11,409 nt of DNA from Cytophagaceae bacterium (GCA_947464365.1 CANHWS010000094.1:1-11409); one strand, 5' to 3'; positions 1 through 7,787 are shown, counted from the stretch's first letter. Translations and numbers: made by a program. Notes: a model not told the origin generated them from the sequence alone.

Positions 1-948
1 ACGGATCAGTACCAACGGAATGTTATGCGGCATCAGGTCTTGCCAGCCTTGCAACAATCCTTCCCGATCTACGAAAAGACCTTGCCACGGTCCCTTGCCC
101 GGATAGGGGAGGAACTCAAACTATTGGCTCAACTCAAACGGAGATTTCGACGTGCGATTGACCAACGGAATGAGGCGATGCTGGTGGGTGAAGTGGTATT
201 GGGATATGGTCCAAAAATCAGCCCTAGGGCCTACCTGCGGCACCTAACCTTATTGCAGCCGATATTGGCTAGTATGGGCATGACGATCCAGAACCAACAG
301 CAGGCACTGGGACTGCTGCAGCAGGATATTAGTATGGCACTTCAGCTTGGCTATTGTTACCGGCAGGGCAATTTGGTGCCTATTAGGTCTGGTAAAATGA
401 TTGATCAAGACACGCTTATCACGCCCCAACCTAGCGTTCCGTTCAGCAAAGCCCAATGGATGACTCCTAGCCACCAAGTTATCCTAGATCGACACCGGCT
501 ATTTGTGGTGCCTCGCAGTAGCTATGAGGCATTGCAGTCTCCTGACTATCATCAATTGGTTCCGCTGCAAGATGGACTTATGGCCTTGCCTAGCCCCATT
601 TTAGGTCAAGTGGATCGGTTGACGGTTTCAGATCATGCTACATTAGAAGGAAATTTATTGGTATTGGACCCCACAATGGTAGGCCCTGAGACCATCCTCT
701 TGCTTAGGCCGACAAAAGCGGGTGATAAAATCAAACAAAAGGGTATGCCAAAGGGCAGCAAACGGGTAGTTGAAATCCTGTCTGCTGCTGGTTTGCCAGA
801 TCACCACAAACAGGCGACTTGGGTCATTGTGACTGTTGATGGGCAGGTTGTGGGCATTGTAGGACGGATGTTAAGTGCGGCTTTTGCAGCCAAAGAGGGC
901 AAGGCAGAGCTCAATGCAACACTGACCGCGATCAGGTGGCAACGATGA
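1..948 (+). CDS. tilS: tRNA(Ile)-lysidine synthase TilS, C-terminal part (5' end outside window)
   Basis: TilS attaches lysine to the wobble cytidine of tRNA-Ile(CAU), using ATP, so that it reads AUA. The reading frame is open from the first base. Its first residues (TDQYQRNVMRHQVLPAL) match the family motif Y-x-RNxxRHxxLPxL that follows the catalytic PP-loop domain, so the ATG at 25 is internal and the real start lies upstream. The catalytic N-terminal domain is therefore not visible. Near the end, GDKIKQKGMPKGSKRVVEIL followed by a Trp-containing strand and VGIVG is the typical TilS C-terminal domain (GDR..P.GM.GSKK...). About 315 residues are seen, which is long for this part; the middle (roughly residues 90-220) is poorly conserved, as usual. 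A hairpin follows the stop and nfu comes next on the same strand. Identification rests on the two flanking motifs. Confidence 0.85.
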   Translation, partial: TDQYQRNVMRHQVLPALQQSFPIYEKTLPRSLARIGEELKLLAQLKRRFRRAIDQRNEAMLVGEVVLGYGPKISPRAYLRHLTLLQPILASMGMTIQNQQQALGLLQQDISMALQLGYCYRQGNLVPIRSGKMIDQDTLITPQPSVPFSKAQWMTPSHQVILDRHRLFVVPRSSYEALQSPDYHQLVPLQDGLMALPSPILGQVDRLTVSDHATLEGNLLVLDPTMVGPETILLLRPTKAGDKIKQKGMPKGSKRVVEILSAAGLPDHHKQATWVIVTVDGQVVGIVGRMLSAAFAAKEGKAELNATLTAIRWQR

Positions 949-992
949 GCCGAAATTTATCCTATCTTTACCCATTCTAAATAAGTGCCTAA

Positions 993-1015
993 GCCGATGA
1001 CTGCTAATCATCGGC
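993..1015 (+). terminator. hairpin between tilS and nfu, possible terminator or leader structure
   Basis: GCCGATGA at 993-1000 and TCATCGGC at 1008-1015 are perfect reverse complements around a 7-base loop. The stem begins 44 bases after the tilS stop and ends 24 bases before the nfu ATG. No T-tract follows, so it is not a textbook intrinsic terminator. It could attenuate tilS transcription, mark a processing site, or fold in the nfu leader. Confidence 0.35.
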
Positions 1016-1039
1016 GGACTACCCAGACCAACAACCATC

Positions 1040-1336
1040 ATGATGACAACTGAAGACATATCGCCATTGGACCTCGTGATCGACAACCCTGCAGCTTTGT
1101 TGCCAGAGGTTGAGGCTGCGCTCGATACCATCCGCCCTTGGATGATCACCGATGGTGGCAATGTCAGGATATTAGAGTTGACCCAGACGGGTGTTCTAAG
1201 GCTAGAGTTAGAGGGTGCTTGCGGCAGCTGCCCAATGTCAGCCATGACGATGAAGGCAGGTGTCGAAGAGGCCATCAGGAGGGCAGTGCCAGCTATTATT
1301 CGGGTTGAAGCCGTGAATGCGGTAGTTGCACACTAG
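1040..1336 (+). CDS. NifU C-terminal-domain protein (Nfu-type Fe-S cluster carrier)
   Basis: This is a 98-residue stand-alone NifU-like domain, a cytoplasmic protein that holds a labile Fe-S cluster, usually 4Fe-4S bridged across a dimer, and delivers it to apo-enzymes. The hallmarks are ITDGGNVRILEL (residues 36-47) and the cluster-ligating C-x-x-C at Cys61 and Cys64 in GACGSCPMSAMTMK, followed by the helix GVEEAIRRAVP and a terminal V-x-x-V strand. The length matches single-domain Nfu proteins; there is no N-terminal IscU-like or mitochondrial-type domain. Two ATG codons in a row open the gene (1040 and 1043), either of which could be used. The acetyltransferase gene follows after 27 bases on the same strand, so the two are probably cotranscribed. 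No specific client can be named from context, although complex I, whose NuoA is encoded nearby, is an Fe-S enzyme. Confidence 0.92.
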   Translation: MMTTEDISPLDLVIDNPAALLPEVEAALDTIRPWMITDGGNVRILELTQTGVLRLELEGACGSCPMSAMTMKAGVEEAIRRAVPAIIRVEAVNAVVAH

Positions 1337-1363
1337 GCCATAGATTAAACCTCGCCAAATGCC

Positions 1364-1978
1364 ATGGCCAACTTTCGATTTCAGATCCCGCCAGACTTGG
1401 TGCTAGATGGCCCCTACCTGCGCCTTGTGCCTATGCAGGCTGAGCATCTGGAGGACTTGGTACGGGCAGGACAAGATCCTAAAACCTGGCAATTCTATTC
1501 ATTTGATGCCTCCGTACGGAGCCGTATGGAGCGCTTCGTGGCCGAAACTTTAGCCGAGCAAGCCGCTGGCACCAAGTTCCCCTTCGTGATGATCCGGAAG
1601 GACAATAACCAGGTCATCGGCTCCAGCTCGTTGTACGAATTCAGCCCCCACCAGAACCTCGAAGTAGGCCATACCTGGATTGGTGCAGAACATTGGGGAC
1701 AGGGCTATAATGAGGCCGCTAAGCTTTTGATGTTAGGCTATTGTTTTGAGCAACTGGGTTTGCTGCGCGTACACTTCAAAGTATGGGATCAAAACCAACG
1801 GTCGCAGCGTGCTATGTTACGCATCGGTGCCACATTCGAGGGATTCACCCGCCGTCACATCATCCGCGAAGATGGCATCGTGCGGACGAGTGCCATTTTT
1901 AGTATTCTGGATACTGAGTGGGAGGGGGTTAAGGCTGGATTGGTTAGAGTTGTGGAGTCCCACATAAATGTGGACTAA
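1364..1978 (+). CDS. GNAT family N-acetyltransferase (RimJ/RimL type)
   Basis: A 204-residue single-domain GCN5-related acetyltransferase that would move an acetyl group from acetyl-CoA to an amine. The N-terminal YLRLVPMQAEHLEDL (residues 18-32) is the first strand and helix of the RimJ/RimL-like subgroup. EVGHTWIGAEHWGQGYNEAAK (about 100-120) is motif A, with the pyrophosphate-binding loop Q113-G-Y-N. HFKVWDQNQRSQRAMLRIGA (about 137-156) is motif B with the usual N-xx-S-xx-A arrangement and is followed by an EG. Relatives acetylate ribosomal protein N-termini, small amines or antibiotics; the substrate cannot be read from the sequence. The start at 1364 lies 27 bases after nfu. The stop is separated by one base from the stop of the convergent dehydrogenase gene, so the two transcripts must end within each other or share a bidirectional terminator; none was seen. 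Confidence 0.88.
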   Translation: MANFRFQIPPDLVLDGPYLRLVPMQAEHLEDLVRAGQDPKTWQFYSFDASVRSRMERFVAETLAEQAAGTKFPFVMIRKDNNQVIGSSSLYEFSPHQNLEVGHTWIGAEHWGQGYNEAAKLLMLGYCFEQLGLLRVHFKVWDQNQRSQRAMLRIGATFEGFTRRHIIREDGIVRTSAIFSILDTEWEGVKAGLVRVVESHINVD

Positions 1979-1979
1979 C

Positions 1980-2783
1980 TCACCCCACCCGCTTCACCAC
2001 CGTAGCACTTGCCTGCGCCGTTGGCAAGATCAAGATATCAGCAATGTTGACATGGGCCGGCCGTGTAACCATATAGACGACAGCATCTGCTACATCATCA
2101 GCCGATAATGGGGTGAGGCCTTTATAAACATTGCCTGCTCGCTCGGCATCGCCTTTGAAGCGCACCAACGAAAACTCGGTATCCACCATTCCGGGCGCAA
2201 TGGAGGCGACCTTGATGTTATGCGGATTGAGATCGATGCGCATCCCAGTCGTTATTCGATCTACCGCAGCCTTGGAGGCACAATAGACGGCCCCATTGGC
2301 ATAAGTCTCACGCCCAGCAATAGAGCTGATATTAATAATATGACCCGTTTGGCGGCTCACCATTTGGGGCAATACGGCCTTGGTGACGTAAAGTAAGCCC
2401 TTAACGTTGATGTCGATCATGGCATCCCAGTCATCCAGATCGGCATTTTCGCTGCTAGCTAGTCCGTGGGCATTGCCTGCATTGTTGACCAGTACATCGA
2501 TCGATTGCCAGACTTCGGGCAAGGAGGCAATGGTTGACTTAACAGCTTCTCGGTCTGCTACATCAAATACCAAAACCAAGGATGGCACCGTAAGCACCGC
2601 CTGCAAAGCGGCTAGTCTATCAGCACGGCGGCCAGTGATGATGAGGTTATAGCCTAGTCCCGCCAATGCCTTGGCCGTGGCAAGCCCAATGCCTGAGGTG
2701 GCACCCGTGACCATTGCGATCGGCTGGTTGGTGTTTGGCTGTGCTGCTATCGTTGCTTGCTTTGGTGTGTTAGTTGCGGACAT
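1980..2783 (-). CDS. short-chain dehydrogenase, YdfG-like (3-hydroxy acid / L-allo-threonine / serine dehydrogenase type)
   Basis: A 267-residue classical SDR that would oxidise a hydroxy acid or amino-acid alcohol with NADP+ in the cytoplasm. Counting from the ATG at 2783, TGATSGIG (26-33) is the cofactor glycine motif, GRRADR (51-56) carries the basic residues that favour NADP(H), NNAG is at 100-103, the catalytic Ser is 153 or 154, and Y167-x-x-x-K171 is the active pair. The C-terminal half (PGMVDTEFSLVRFKGD, RPAHVNIADILILPTAQAS) is very close to the E. coli YdfG pattern. The frame stays open to a TTG at 2819, but that TTG lies inside the TACCTTTG promoter box, so the ATG at 2783 is preferred. 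The first 22 residues are low-complexity and not conserved in the family. The gene is convergent with the acetyltransferase and divergent from nuoA. The exact substrate is inferred only from similarity. Confidence 0.9.
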   Translation of the reverse strand: MSATNTPKQATIAAQPNTNQPIAMVTGATSGIGLATAKALAGLGYNLIITGRRADRLAALQAVLTVPSLVLVFDVADREAVKSTIASLPEVWQSIDVLVNNAGNAHGLASSENADLDDWDAMIDINVKGLLYVTKAVLPQMVSRQTGHIINISSIAGRETYANGAVYCASKAAVDRITTGMRIDLNPHNIKVASIAPGMVDTEFSLVRFKGDAERAGNVYKGLTPLSADDVADAVVYMVTRPAHVNIADILILPTAQASATVVKRVG

Positions 2784-2816
2784 TGTGATGTAGTCTGGGT
2801 TGGCGTTATGGTGGTG

Positions 2817-2846
2817 CAAAGGTAAGTCGATGGGCTAGGTCAGCAG
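2817..2846 (-). promoter_or_regulatory. Bacteroidota-type promoter for the SDR gene
   Basis: On the - strand, TACCTTTG (2824 down to 2817) matches the Bacteroidota -7 consensus TAnnTTTG exactly. The -33 position 19 bases upstream reads CTG instead of TTG. The box ends 33 bases before the ATG at 2783, leaving a short leader. The same 11-mer GCAAAGGTAAG (as read on +) recurs at the merC promoter. Confidence 0.55.
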
Positions 2847-3013
2847 TGGTCAGTCCTCAAATTTGGCGGAAAGTCCAGATATTGCCCCTTCTGAAACAAT
2901 ATAAGGCCCAACTTTGTAGCCTATTAGCAGTGGTAGTCAGATCATTGATGCGCCTTCCTGCTAGTACGGGCATAATCAGAGCCAAACCCTAACCACCCTA
3001 GACACTTACCCAA

Positions 3014-3529
3014 ATGGACAAAAACGCACCCGTGTTGTTGGCTGATGCCAGTGGTCTGATGGCTATTTTGGTGTTCCTGATGGGTGCGGTGGCCTTTTTG
3101 CTCCTGCCGATCATGTTAGGACGTTTCTTGCGGCCTGACCGCCCCAACGCCGAAAAAAATGCACCCTACGAGAGTGGCGAGGCCCCCGAAGGTTTTGCGC
3201 ATGGGCGGTTCAACTTGCGGTTTTATATGGTGGCACTGTTGTTCCTGCTCTTTGATGTGGAGCTGGTATTGCTCTACCCTTGGGCCACGGTCTATGCCGA
3301 TGCGGGCCTGATCGAGGCCAATGGCAAACTTTGGGGCTGGCTTGGGCTGATTGAGATAGTGGTGTTTGTGGCTCTGCTTGGTTTTGGTCTGGCTTATGCC
3401 TGGACCAATGGCTATATGGTCTGGGTTAAGCCCAAAACAGCAGTAGCGGACGTTGAGCGCCCGCTACCGACTTCAGTTTATCAAGCTGTGAATGCTAGGG
3501 TCAGCACCATTAGCAAGGTCAAGAAGTAA
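3014..3529 (+). CDS. nuoA: NADH-quinone oxidoreductase subunit A (NuoA)
   Basis: NuoA is a small membrane subunit of respiratory complex I, at the junction of the membrane and peripheral arms next to the quinone site. Three transmembrane segments are visible at about residues 14-37, 70-92 and 107-130. The loop after the first carries the family signature YESG (52-55) followed by RFNLRFYMVALLFLLFDVE, with FDVE at 80-83 and LYPWA at 87-91. The protein is 171 residues, longer than many NuoA, with an extra C-terminal tail of about 30 polar residues after VWVKP. In most genomes nuoA is followed directly by nuoB and nuoC. Here the next gene is an unrelated convergent peptidase and the upstream gene is a divergent dehydrogenase, so nuoA stands alone in this window. 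The 194-base upstream gap has no convincing promoter box. Confidence 0.93.
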   Translation: MDKNAPVLLADASGLMAILVFLMGAVAFLLLPIMLGRFLRPDRPNAEKNAPYESGEAPEGFAHGRFNLRFYMVALLFLLFDVELVLLYPWATVYADAGLIEANGKLWGWLGLIEIVVFVALLGFGLAYAWTNGYMVWVKPKTAVADVERPLPTSVYQAVNARVSTISKVKK

Positions 3530-3564
3530 GCATATGACCTTGACTTATCGTCCCTGATTGATCT

Positions 3565-5745
3565 CTATTTAATCTCTGGGTCGATGCCCATGTTAAAGAA
3601 CAAGAAGGCCAGTTTGTCGGCTTCCAGATCCACGGCTTTGCCGAGACTGCTGCCCCCATGGCCTGCTTGGGTATCGATCCGGATCACGACAGGGTTGACC
3701 CCTGCTTGGCAGCGTTGCAACTCAGAAATGAACTTGAAGCTATGGGCTGGCACAACACGGTCATCATGGTCAGCGGTCACGACCATTGTTGCGGGGTATT
3801 TGGTGCCCTTCCGGATATTATGCAAGGGCGAATACTTCCGGATGTAGTCAAAATAGCGGGGTTCGTCTGGGTTGCCATATTCAACAATCCAGCCCCAGCC
3901 GACAGTAAACTTGTGGTAACGTAGCATATCGAGCACACCTACCTCGGGGAAGGCGACTTTGCAGATCTCGGGATGTTGGGTCATGACGGCACCAACCAAT
4001 AGGCCACCATTACTGCCCCCCGCAATTGCTAGGCGCTCAGGGCTGGTATATTTTTCGGCGCCGAGGTATTGGGCACAGGCTACAAAGTCGTCAAAGACGT
4101 TTTGTTTGTTGGTTAGCATACCAGCTTTGTGCCACTCTTCGCCATACTCGCCCCCACCACGGAGACAAGCCGTGGCCAGGACCATGCCCATCTTGAGTTT
4201 GGCCAAGCTGATGGCACTAAAGGCAGGCTGCAAACTGACGTTAAATCCACCGTAGGCATACAACAGGGTAGGGTTGGTGCCGTTCAGCTCTAGGCCCTTG
4301 CGGTGGGTGATGAATAGGGGGATTTTGGTGCCGTCCTTGCTGGTTACGAATACACGTTTGGTTTCAAAGGCTGTTTTGTCAAAGTCCAGTTTGGGTTCGA
4401 ACAAGACCTTGCTGTTGCCTGTCTCGATATCATAGCCCAAGACGGTACGTGGATATAGCTGGCTCGTGAATTGGTAGTAGATCGTTTTGGCATCCTTTTT
4501 TCCAGCAAAACCAGTTGCAGTGCCCAGGTCGGGTAGTTTGACTTCGCGCTCTTGTTTGCCCGTGAGGTCATACTGTACAACCTTGGAGGTAACATCAACC
4601 ATGTAGTTGACGAATATTTTGCCACCTGCCATCGTAGCTGACTCGATTGGTGTTTGGCCAGCTGGGATGATAACGGTCCAGTTTTCGGGTTCCGGCTTAG
4701 CAGGGTCGATGGCGACGATGCGTTTGTTGGGTGCCTGATGGTCGGTTAGCATATACTGCATATTGCCGACGTTGCCCATTGGGCTATAGTTGTTGTCGAA
4801 GCCTCGGCACAAGACACTAAATGGGGCATTGACTTTGCCAGCCTTGCGGTACCTTATCTCCGAGCCATAAGTGCCTTGTGATACATAGAGGTACTCATGC
4901 TGCTGGTCCTCACTGATGCCGATGCCGTGGTAACGTTGTGGGTTGGCGGCATCCTGATAGACCAACACATCCGCAGACTGGCTGGTGCCAAACTTGTGGA
5001 AATAACACTTGTGGTTGGTGTTGATGTTACTGAGCTCCTTGCCTGGGACTGGTTTGTCATAAGCGCTGTAGTAGAAGCCCGTTTTATTCATCGAGATGCC
5101 CGAGAACTTGACCCACTCGATTGAGTCAGGCAGGAACTTGCGGGTTTTGGCATCCATGATCTTGATGGTGGCCCAGTCGCTACCTGCACGGTTCATCACG
5201 AAGCCATACTTGGTGCTGTCGGGGCTATCCCCTGCAAAGCCGATGGTGGTCGTGCCATCTGCGCTGAGCTTATTGGGGTCAATCAGGACCTCGGGGCTGC
5301 CGCCTTCACCATCTTGCACATAGATGACGGACTGGTTTTGCTGGCCCTCGTTTCGCTCATAGAGCAGGACTTTGCCACCCACAACGTCAGGTATACTGTA
5401 GCGGGCAAAGCTGAGGTTTTTCTCGATTGAGGCCTTGATGGCATCACGGAACGGGATTTCCTTCAGCAGACCAAAGGTGACTTCGTTTTGGGCTTTGACC
5501 CAGGCCTTGGTGGCAGGGCTGGTGTCGTTCTCTAGCCAACGGAAAGGGTCAGCTACTGTGACAGGCCCATTGCTGCTGGCATAGACGGTGGCACTGTCGG
5601 TGGTATCAGTCTTGGGATAGGTAAGTGCTTTGATAGGTGTACGGGATTTGTTGCACCCGACCATAAGGGCCATAGCACAGCCGAGGGCTAGGGCTACACG
5701 GGCAGGTTTGGGTACGAAGTCTGAGATGTTATTGGCAATGGTCAT
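3565..5745 (-). CDS. prolyl oligopeptidase family lipoprotein (peptidase S9A)
   Basis: A 726-residue serine peptidase that would cleave after proline in short peptides. Counting from the ATG at 5745, the first 31 residues have a basic start, a hydrophobic stretch (VALALGCAMALMVG) and a lipobox ending at Cys31, so it is probably a lipoprotein acting outside the cytoplasm. A seven-bladed propeller region (about 80-430) precedes the alpha/beta-hydrolase domain. The triad is visible: Ser578 in GGSNGG, the Asp of TADHDDRVVPAHS (661 or 662) and His696 in QAGHGG. YAYGGFNVSL and RGGGEYGEEWHKAG, typical of the S9A oxyanion region, are present. The frame continues upstream to a TTG at 5802, but that would put 19 polar residues before the signal peptide, so the ATG at 5745 is preferred. 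The gene is convergent with nuoA (35 bases apart) and divergent from the carbonic-anhydrase-like gene. Confidence 0.92.
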   Translation of the reverse strand: MTIANNISDFVPKPARVALALGCAMALMVGCNKSRTPIKALTYPKTDTTDSATVYASSNGPVTVADPFRWLENDTSPATKAWVKAQNEVTFGLLKEIPFRDAIKASIEKNLSFARYSIPDVVGGKVLLYERNEGQQNQSVIYVQDGEGGSPEVLIDPNKLSADGTTTIGFAGDSPDSTKYGFVMNRAGSDWATIKIMDAKTRKFLPDSIEWVKFSGISMNKTGFYYSAYDKPVPGKELSNINTNHKCYFHKFGTSQSADVLVYQDAANPQRYHGIGISEDQQHEYLYVSQGTYGSEIRYRKAGKVNAPFSVLCRGFDNNYSPMGNVGNMQYMLTDHQAPNKRIVAIDPAKPEPENWTVIIPAGQTPIESATMAGGKIFVNYMVDVTSKVVQYDLTGKQEREVKLPDLGTATGFAGKKDAKTIYYQFTSQLYPRTVLGYDIETGNSKVLFEPKLDFDKTAFETKRVFVTSKDGTKIPLFITHRKGLELNGTNPTLLYAYGGFNVSLQPAFSAISLAKLKMGMVLATACLRGGGEYGEEWHKAGMLTNKQNVFDDFVACAQYLGAEKYTSPERLAIAGGSNGGLLVGAVMTQHPEICKVAFPEVGVLDMLRYHKFTVGWGWIVEYGNPDEPRYFDYIRKYSPLHNIRKGTKYPATMVVTADHDDRVVPAHSFKFISELQRCQAGVNPVVIRIDTQAGHGGSSLGKAVDLEADKLAFLFFNMGIDPEIK

Positions 5746-5906
5746 GGTGTTGATTATCTTAGGTAACGGAGTACATGGACGGAATGAGGGGATATGGATC
5801 AAATCGCCATAATAGGCCGTGGAACCACCACCAACCTACGGGAGTTAGAGTTCCAAGATCGACTTACCTCGTATCCGTATTGTATGCCCTAAAGGTAATA
5901 TGTTTT

Positions 5907-5935
5907 TTGGACTAAGATACTTGTCCTTACCTTCG
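5907..5935 (+). promoter_or_regulatory. probable Bacteroidota-type promoter for the gamma-carbonic-anhydrase-like gene
   Basis: TTG at 5907-5909, an 18-base spacer and TACCTTCG at 5928-5935 resemble the TTG / TAnnTTTG pair, with one mismatch in the -7 box. The box ends only five bases before the ATG at 5941, so the transcript would be leaderless or nearly so. A downstream in-frame ATG at 5953 is an alternative start that would leave a short leader. Confidence 0.45.
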
Positions 5936-5940
5936 TCCTT

Positions 5941-6507
5941 ATGGCAACAATCATGACTGTCCGAGGGGTTGGCCCACGCTGGGGCGACCGCACATTTTTG
6001 GCACCCAATGCCACCATCGTCGGTGATGTGGTGATGGGCAATGGCTGCAGTGTTTGGTTCAACGCCGTTATCCGCGGCGATGTCCATAGCATCCGGATTG
6101 GCGACGAGACCAATATCCAGGATGGGGCCATTATCCATTGCACCTATCAAAAGGCAGCCACGGTGATCGGTAGCAGGGTTAGTATTGCGCATAATGCCAT
6201 CGTCCATGGTTGCACCATCCAGGATGATGTCCTGATCGGGATGGGTGCCATTGTGATGGATGGTGCAGTGGTCGAGTCTGGGGCGATTGTGGCTGCAGGG
6301 GCAGTGGTCTTGCAGAACACAAGGGTCGAGGCTGGGTATATCTATGCTGGCGCGCCTGCCCGCAAAGTCAAACCAGTGGAAGGGGACCTGCTAAACGTCT
6401 TTAGCCGCACCGCTACCAACTATCAGCTATATGCCACTTGGTATGAGGAGGGGTTGGTGGATGCTAATGCAGCGGACAAATCAATGTTAAACCGTGAATT
6501 AGTTTAG
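5941..6507 (+). CDS. gamma carbonic anhydrase family protein (left-handed beta-helix hexapeptide repeats)
   Basis: A 188-residue hexapeptide-repeat protein of the YrdA/PaaY/gamma-CA family, which forms trimers with metal sites between subunits. Repeated [LIV]-G-x-x-x-x turns run from about residue 22 to 140 (ATIVGDVVMGNG, IRIGDETNIQD, TVIGSRVSIAH, VLIGMGAIVMDGA). The three metal-binding histidines of the family are present as His66 (AIIHC), His84 (SIAH) and His89 (IVHG), and the structural Arg45/Asp47 are in RGD. AGAPARKVK (136-144) is the usual end of the helix, followed by a C-terminal alpha-helix. Metal binding is therefore likely. Carbonic anhydrase activity is not assured, because many members lack the Glu residues of the archaeal Cam acidic loop, and the loop is short here. 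The gene is divergent from the peptidase and convergent with the GTPase gene. Confidence 0.9.
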   Translation: MATIMTVRGVGPRWGDRTFLAPNATIVGDVVMGNGCSVWFNAVIRGDVHSIRIGDETNIQDGAIIHCTYQKAATVIGSRVSIAHNAIVHGCTIQDDVLIGMGAIVMDGAVVESGAIVAAGAVVLQNTRVEAGYIYAGAPARKVKPVEGDLLNVFSRTATNYQLYATWYEEGLVDANAADKSMLNRELV

Positions 6508-6572
6508 CTAGGTTAATTAGTTGCTGCTCAGACGAACATCGACTGTGTTTTGTTTAGTTCGATAAAACATGG

Positions 6573-7787
6573 CTATAGGTTAGCTGGCCATGGGTCCTGA
6601 AAGTGGCCTCCCTTTTGCCAGTTGATTAGTTCGGTACTTGTCAAGAGGCAGGCATCTAATTCGGCTTGCACAAAGGCATCGTTAAGGTCTTGACCAATGA
6701 TCACAAGCTCAGTCTGTCGATCGCCAAAAACTGGATGCCAATTTTGTTTGATTGACACCTGATTGGAGATATAATCAGGGAATAACCGACGTTCCGCAAG
6801 TGGCATAGAGTCCCACCAAATACCAGCTTCAGAAGTTTGTAGTGATCCGCCAGCTTGGCTCCAACCTATGGCTGAGTCGGGCCTGCTAGCAATCCAGAAT
6901 AGTCCTTTACTCCTGATCACATTGGCTGGCCAATTATCATTGATATAGGTCCAGAATCTTGTAGGATGAAATGGTTTGCGGGCTCTGTACACAAAGCTAG
7001 AGAAGCCATATTGTTCAGTTTCTGGCACATGCGCCTTGCCTAGCTCAGCTTGCCAAAGTGGGTTTTGTTCGGCATCATCTGGGTTGTAGAGGTGGGTGTT
7101 TAGGATTAGATTCGGGTCAATTTTCCCATATTGAGTAGTATAGATTTGTGCAGTTTTGTTAAGGCTAGCTAACAAGCCTTTTAGTTCGGCAAGTTGGGCC
7201 TGGCTTACGGCATCTGCTTTGTTGATCAGGAGCACGTTCGCAAATTCGATTTGTTCCGTAAGTAGGTTCACAATTGGTCTAACATCATTCGGATCTTCTT
7301 TATGTAATCCTGCACTAGCTACCGTGGCCGCAGATCCGAAATCCTTCGGGAAGTTTTGGGCGTCTATCACAGTTACCATGCAGTCAAGACGGGTAAATTG
7401 GCTAAGGTCTATCTCTCCGTCCTCACTTACAAATGTAAAGGTTTGGGCCACTGGTACGGGCTCGCTAATACCAGTGCTTTCAATCAGAAGGTAATCATAC
7501 CTGCCTTCGGCAGCCAGTTTTTTTACTTCAATAATAAGGTCCTCTCTCAACGTGCAGCAGATGCAGCCATTGCTCATTTCTACTAATTTCTCTTCGGTAT
7601 GGCTTAGTGTATGTTCACGTGCAACGAGTTGAGCATCAATGTTGACCTCGCTCATGTCATTAACAATGACCGCAACCTTGAGGCCTAGTTTATTGTGCAA
7701 TATGTGGTTAAGCAACGTTGTTTTGCCAGCTCCCAGGAAACCAGAAAGCACTGTTACAGGAATTTTTTTGGTGTTTTGGGGTTGCAT
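6573..7787 (-). CDS. G3E family GTPase, CobW/ZNG-type metallochaperone
   Basis: A 404-residue cytoplasmic GTPase of the COG0523 group, which uses GTP hydrolysis to hand a metal, commonly Zn2+, to client enzymes. GFLGAGKTT (residues 16-24) is the Walker A loop, GCICC (74-78) is the metal-binding CxCC motif of the family, ESTGISEP (103-110) is the switch/Walker B region and NKAD (189-192) is the guanine-specificity motif. The remainder is the CobW C-terminal domain; its end (VFGDRQTELVIIGQDLN, then ELDACLLT) and total length resemble the longer zinc-starvation type (ZigA-like) rather than YjiA. It is the second gene of an operon: the ATG lies 34 bases inside the 3' end of the merC-like gene in another frame, so translation is probably coupled. 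A palindromic operator upstream of the operon supports metal-dependent control. The metal (zinc) and client are inferred. Confidence 0.9.
   Translation of the reverse strand: MQPQNTKKIPVTVLSGFLGAGKTTLLNHILHNKLGLKVAVIVNDMSEVNIDAQLVAREHTLSHTEEKLVEMSNGCICCTLREDLIIEVKKLAAEGRYDYLLIESTGISEPVPVAQTFTFVSEDGEIDLSQFTRLDCMVTVIDAQNFPKDFGSAATVASAGLHKEDPNDVRPIVNLLTEQIEFANVLLINKADAVSQAQLAELKGLLASLNKTAQIYTTQYGKIDPNLILNTHLYNPDDAEQNPLWQAELGKAHVPETEQYGFSSFVYRARKPFHPTRFWTYINDNWPANVIRSKGLFWIASRPDSAIGWSQAGGSLQTSEAGIWWDSMPLAERRLFPDYISNQVSIKQNWHPVFGDRQTELVIIGQDLNDAFVQAELDACLLTSTELINWQKGGHFQDPWPANL

Noticed and set aside
963..970. TATCTTTA before nfu and TACCTTTA at 5897-5890 on the minus strand before the peptidase gene as promoters
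   Set aside because: Both lack the final G of the -7 box and have no TTG at the proper distance.
871..1275. 134-codon minus-strand frame over the end of tilS and nfu
   Set aside because: Antisense shadow of two well-supported genes; no family features.
2909..2916. CAACTTTG upstream of nuoA as a -7 box
   Set aside because: First base does not match TAnnTTTG, the nearest TTG is 24 bases upstream, and it lies about 100 bases from the ATG; too weak to call.
6541..6572. GTTTT/AAAAC arms between the convergent gamma-CA and GTPase genes as a shared terminator
   Set aside because: Only a 5-bp AT-rich stem with a long loop; not convincing.
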